Shown here: piece by piece, positions 62,701 to 64,000 of the stretch
Layout of the letters: every line of letters starts with the position of its first letter
How positions within the stretch are numbered: the first letter of the stretch is position 1
From: Dimorphilus gyrociliatus
Taxonomy: Eukaryota > Annelida > Polychaeta > Dinophilidae
Assembly (NCBI GenBank): GCA_904063045.1
Contig: CAJFCJ010000003.1
Location: 558,001-622,000 of the forward strand
Direction: 5' to 3'
DNA: 64,000 nucleotides
The notes under the pieces: generated by a model
The model's input: only the letters and a program-made list of their open reading frames with translations
Database searches by the model: none
What the model was told of the DNA's origin: nothing
Position numbers and translations under genes: made by a program

Positions 62701-64000
62701 TGAGTCTTCCTCTCTTTAGTGTCTATCTCGAAGGATTCTTGAAATCATTTAGAGAGAGAGATTGAGTGAGGGAGGAAGGGAAGAGAGGTGTAATGAAGTT
62801 ATATACAATATATATACTGTATATACTAATATATAAGTACTGCAGAGCTTAATTATAACAATAATACAGAGAGAATTAATGTAATATAATGGATATTTTA
62901 AGTAAAAACAAAGCAGAATATCATCTCTTCATTTACATTTTTTCAATAAATATATCAATTATGAGTATATAGATGTATATCCCTTTGATCATTGATTTAT
63001 ACATATTGTATTTCTATAAACTCCAATCTGATTCTATTAAATAAATGTCAATTGGAGGATTTTCTATGATTAATTCATCACTCGAATACCGAAAAGTTTC
63101 TTCTCTCATCTTTACCTTTCCTATTACTTAACTCCCCATTCTCTTTATAAAGGTATTTTCATCTTTTAGCCTACGTTTCTTTTTTTTTCTTTATCCTTCA
63201 TTTTTTTTATCAAAGTGCATAGTACGTTGCCTTAAAACTAAACTTTATACTCCTCTCCTCTCTCAAACGGCGCGTGTTCTGATTCATACAAGCAGAGATA
63301 TCTTTATAATATATACATATATATATACGTGCACCGATGCTGGAGACATGGCTAGCTTTTGGCAGGTGTTTATCACTACTCTTTATAAATTTAATATGGT
63401 ATTAGTAAAAGATAGACAAGAATGAATGAACTATCGCTCCTATCGTGAAAGATGACGATTATAAGAGGCGAAAGCTATTAGCATAAAGAAAAAAAAGGAA
63501 AGACAGTGTCTACGCCGTTTCGTGATGCAATCTGGAAAAGAAAATATTTGTTGACGTGTTCGATGATAGAAGCTGACGCAGATAATGACGGATTATCTTA
63601 TGCTATACTATTAGATATTAACTCATATCTTACGGAAGTATGTTGAAAGTAGTCGATAGTAGGTTGTAAAGGGGAGTCCATTAATTATAAAAAATGACAA
63701 ATTATACTTTTTTGACCACTCTTTTATAAAATTATCTTCTATTAGGCCTACATGGTCCAACGTTTCCTCCCTAATAAGGAATAACTGCATAATAGGATAA
63801 AGACGTTGGTAGATTTTTTTCCCTTCCCTCCTTTCTATTTCATCTAAAAAAGTTGCCTTAAAATAATTATCTATTTAGGTGGAATTGTGGCAAACTAGGT
63901 AAATTACGTAATAAGGAGAGGTAATACTATCTTGAGTGTACGGTGCCCTATATCATAATAGCTTTTTAATCCAAGAGCTTTTAACGCTTTTTTCATATAT
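59737..64000. other. Protocadherin 3' flank and intergenic DNA
   Basis: No coding exon recognised. It contains tandem small hairpins at 60936-60986, GA-rich and TA microsatellites (62360-62385, 62510-62539, 62745-62760), one TAGGCCTA at 63743 and TCACGTGA at 61920-61927. Candidate AATAAA hexamers are scattered and the protocadherin 3' end cannot be placed. Confidence 0.5.
60936..60986. repeat. Two adjacent short inverted repeats
   Basis: aaccctc-gacc-gagaggtt at 60936-60954 and the perfect acctcta-ttgcg-tagaggt at 60968-60986. Each can form a 7-bp stem with a 4-5 base loop. Function unknown. Confidence 0.5.

Overview
The window is nuclear DNA from an animal. The genes are split by mostly short GT-AG introns, the non-coding DNA is AT-rich and full of TA, GA/CT and GATA microsatellites, and the genes are typical metazoan ones: protocadherin, C8-type tetraspanin, Unkempt, replacement histone H3.3 and CFAP ciliary genes. 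Compact genes, CTCF-like motifs and a non-clustered seven-repeat protocadherin fit a bilaterian invertebrate. A spiralian such as an annelid is my best guess, but that is inference. I see no prokaryotic, viral or transposon coding sequence.

Layout. 1-2189 (+) holds the 3' exons of GSK3, whose 5' part lies outside the window. 3286-7455 (+) is an unrecognised coiled-coil gene with two possible first exons. 7808-8645 (-) is CFAP299. 8958-10727 (+) is a TspanC8-type tetraspanin with two equal-length alternative exons. 11002-12545 (-) is eIF4E. 13238-17200 (+) is Unkempt, apparently without its RING finger. 19971-20249 (-) is a 92-residue membrane protein with LPSY and PPPPY motifs. 23142-23767 (+) is histone H3.3. 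24173-24663 (-) is a UQCC4/CCSMST1-like mitochondrial protein. 24944-25777 (+) is an intronless LRR gene. 26084-26771 (-) is CFAP141. 27073-28157 (+) is CDC34/UBE2R. 28782-33232 (-) is CHD1. About 20 kb without a convincing coding gene follows. 54123-59736 (+) is a complete seven-cadherin-repeat protocadherin, and 59737-64000 holds no recognisable gene.

From the coiled-coil gene onward the strands alternate strictly (+ - + - ...) through thirteen genes. The region is therefore a series of head-to-head pairs sharing short promoters (CFAP299/tetraspanin 312 bp, UQCC4-like/LRR 280 bp, CFAP141/CDC34 301 bp, eIF4E/Unkempt 692 bp) and tail-to-tail pairs whose 3' ends nearly touch or overlap. The CFAP141/CDC34 promoter contains a perfect RFX-type X-box, which fits a ciliary gene. 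The two long non-coding tracts both flank the protocadherin, the one obvious developmental cell-adhesion gene.

Exon coordinates come from reading frame continuity, splice-site consensus and comparison with remembered family sequences. No search or RNA evidence was available. UTRs and promoters are tentative.
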